From Fidelibacterota bacterium (GTDB lineage Bacteria > Fidelibacterota > UBA8477 > JABMPR01), in assembly GCA_024278595.1 (NCBI GenBank), contig JAJRSW010000012.1, positions 21,421 through 85,420 on the forward strand: a DNA stretch of 64,000 nt, in the 5' to 3' direction. The notes below the pieces were generated by a model. That model made no database searches, was not told the DNA's origin, and worked only from the letters and a program-made list of their open reading frames with translations. Positions 63,301 through 64,000 of the stretch are shown here, one piece after another; position 1 is the first letter of the stretch; each line of letters begins with the position of its first letter. Made by a program: the position numbers and the translations under genes.

Positions 63301-64000
63301 ATCTGGAGGAATATATAATGAATCGAAGATCAGTTCATATATCAAAGGGTCCGATTGATAAACTGAAAAACTATTTAGTGCGGCTGAATCATAAATCGCT
63401 TCCTCATGAAGCAGGTAAATTTTTGTCTCCAGATTTAGTACAACGCCAATATCCCCGTGGTTCGACAACTTAAAGGTGATCTCATGACTTGAATCTGGGA
63501 AAAAGCAATCTGAATTGATTGAATTAGGTAGGTACTCCAATTCAGGCTTTCGTAAAATGGTCAAGTCAATCGAATCATGAAACAATTCGAATCCCGCAGT
63601 TAAAGTCCAATCCTCTGAGAGTGTATCACCATTGATCGTACACTGCATAGAATCATTTAACTCAACACTCTCTCCACTGATTGGTTCCAAGACCCAGGAT
63701 GCTATGAGATTTTCCCTATGATTTCCATCACTATCAAAGCCATTTAAATAGAAGGTTACTGAACTATCACTTGGGAAGGTGAGATGAGAAATTAGATATT
63801 CGGTGTCATTTATAAACGAACTTATTTGCACTGAATCAAGTGACCCTAATCCAACATCAAAAGATATCACATCTCTGACACCATTATAGGTGGCCACGAT
63901 GGTGGCATGTCCAGGCTCAGTCGGGTCATATCCGGTACTATTACTATTCGAAGGATTTGATATTACTCCGATACCTGCACTGTCTGTCCAACTCACTAAA
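60349..64000 (-). CDS. Giant surface protein with FlgD-like C-terminal sorting domain (5' end off window)
   Basis: At least 1216 residues; the frame is open to the right edge, so the N-terminus is missing. The sequence is a chain of repeated beta-sandwich-like modules (for example residues with NLETKIYLLHE, LDTIFSGETTRFIFDTSMIDPG, DTTQFLFTEQNVPLNL) typical of large adhesins. Around 900-945 there is a calcium-binding-like segment, LDISGDGNLEIDAF. The C-terminal 90 residues (NPFRVGDHVYIEY, VDVIIVDGAGRLVKSF, WDGRNQAGRQVAAGVYIALLKV) are a FlgD-like sorting module. It precedes the PorV-like, MotA-like and ExbD-like genes on the same strand and probably is their cargo. Confidence 0.78.
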   Translation of the reverse strand, partial: LVSWTDSAGIGVISNPSNSNSTGYDPTEPGHATIVATYNGVRDVISFDVGLGSLDSVQISSFINDTEYLISHLTFPSDSSVTFYLNGFDSDGNHRENLIASWVLEPISGESVELNDSMQCTINGDTLSEDWTLTAGFELFHDSIDLTILRKPELEYLPNSINSDCFFPDSSHEITFKLSNHGDIGVVLNLETKIYLLHEEAIYDSAALNSFSVYQSDPLIYELIFDSLYIPPDITEDRAYILLNAKGLTTRNKPFHQPGILVDEDNPEVANVDIVNVYSNVSSVVQSQAYREINIVVRNYSNFQATIDSLYPLFFEDEVSFHLFQNETPNRIVNLASGEIDTVMYYVNIPSDIEPVTIHLGAKIDFRINEVENNKIESFSENTWQIHSQASLVPRANSLSLKTITWNHQSDKFELTVDKLGSDVIIDSTFNCRLFFNTHEPEISLPFSFESMETRAPSKILFSEIIFPDFNDIGPITSQLIWSGTGSTGYEYPETIINLSENELLLQNQVNFEYKAFSINTNTVCLGALAPLNVELIHTGGELGANAFIRDATFSFADSLHLVHLIPLDTIFSGETTRFIFDTSMIDPGIIPEQYAPTLELKITDQNHNDTTITLGVNGETILVETPPSLQFTSSDLPSVTPGQSDLNYSLWIQNFGQSDIIIDTTQFLFTEQNVPLNLILTSDPLVSGNAQVALDFTLNTIPEDVTIGNQLVSLRLTGKLECGTKDTVFVDNIPFGIYSSDGPSITECRYIDGGFGGIPDGVINGSDLIKVSFDRKLEFEPFETLEVPVNADSIFILLNPYDSFATEAASYVFSPLYFGYTGGDADSTLFIHLGAMPILSNSSYSNRTNAHHIEHRDFINNMSRILIRTDIVIGLLMDSDFSSDAGYPTNQNNLQQQFLDISGDGNLEIDAFALLVEDPIKPIVTHLSMQQDIAGNKINISPLKLLITGRNLISESAFEEMWNSLRIELLDVGDTIPDYYNSIDSVISIVREQSNNGNYTLIQSFIANIIKMPSPALESADYLIINPFAQMYSPLMWDFNEQNELISWNGEFLIAEYDCIDHIGLIDKDVIKYSNLTIKNPQKWAPVEKVSIISSTATMYYVDDVFFNTSGISSSAINRTNYSIITADNPFRVGDHVYIEYCVPLNNTKEVDVIIVDGAGRLVKSFINQNQTGLNKTNETWDGRNQAGRQVAAGVYIALLKVDDAYKAKWVMVAR

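Noticed and set aside
1..64000. CRISPR array or cas genes
   Set aside because: No regularly spaced repeats and no Cas-like protein were seen; the short CACGAAG units are too close together.

Overview
The window is a Gram-negative, flagellated bacterium, most likely a member of the Fibrobacterota-Chlorobiota-Bacteroidota (FCB) superphylum or a neighbouring candidate phylum; the exact phylum cannot be fixed from sequence reading alone. The clues are several secreted proteins with C-terminal FlgD/T9SS-like sorting modules, two PorV/UPF0164-like outer-membrane proteins, a TonB-dependent receptor with a carboxypeptidase-like N-terminal domain, many lipoproteins, and a complete flagellar filament block. 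Coding density is high and many neighbouring genes overlap by 1-4 bases.

Left part (1-27 kb). A chemotaxis/motility segment reads mostly leftward: a partial cheA, an HDOD protein and an ExeA-type ATPase (1-2.7 kb), a divergent hybrid histidine kinase (3.2-5.1 kb), then the filament operon flagellin-fliS-fliD-flaG-(flgN-like)-(flgM-like) (9.3-5.1 kb). A second flagellin (10.2-11.0 kb) is followed by a small excisionase-type DNA-binding gene. Both flagellin genes have a sigma-28-type promoter and a leader hairpin with GGA in the loop plus a second GGA in the ribosome binding site, as expected for CsrA control. Next come a CheY-like protein, a hotdog-fold thioesterase-like gene, the 4-base-overlap operon rsmI-membrane protein-tmk-S41 protease, and a three-gene saccharopine pathway for lysine degradation (16.5-20.7 kb). 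A large sensor kinase, trmH, a YbjQ-like gene with a coupled 34-residue membrane peptide, a DUF971 gene and an Atg22-type transporter follow.

Middle (27-38 kb). A leftward cluster looks like peptidoglycan or amino-sugar scavenging: two NamZ/DUF1343 lipoproteins, a secreted GH18 protein with a sorting domain, an AmpG-like importer with a large inserted domain, and an SSS symporter. It is followed by intergenic repeats and a lone winged-helix regulator with a perfect palindromic operator.

Right part (38-64 kb). A rightward block of 12 genes (38.6-53.2 kb) combines an acyl-CoA ligase, GbsR-type regulator, alpha/beta hydrolases, a KASIII-like enzyme with altered catalytic residues, a symporter, a TonB receptor, a sorting-domain cargo, a PorV-like protein, surface lipoproteins and FabG; it looks like uptake and processing of a lipid or ester. 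The block is bracketed by two directly repeated ~107-base sequences that begin in a tRNA(CAU) 3'-half fragment and end in paired ACGTATACG-type motifs. This is what serial integration at a tRNA gene would leave, although no integrase is visible. An intact IS1380-type insertion sequence with a 5-base target duplication lies just inside the right-hand repeat. Beyond it is a five-gene leftward operon (55.9-64 kb, cut by the edge): giant surface protein, PorV-like barrel, MotA/ExbB-like channel, single-span ExbD/MotB-like partner, and a secreted C-terminally anchored protein. This looks like a motor-driven envelope system I cannot match to a named one.
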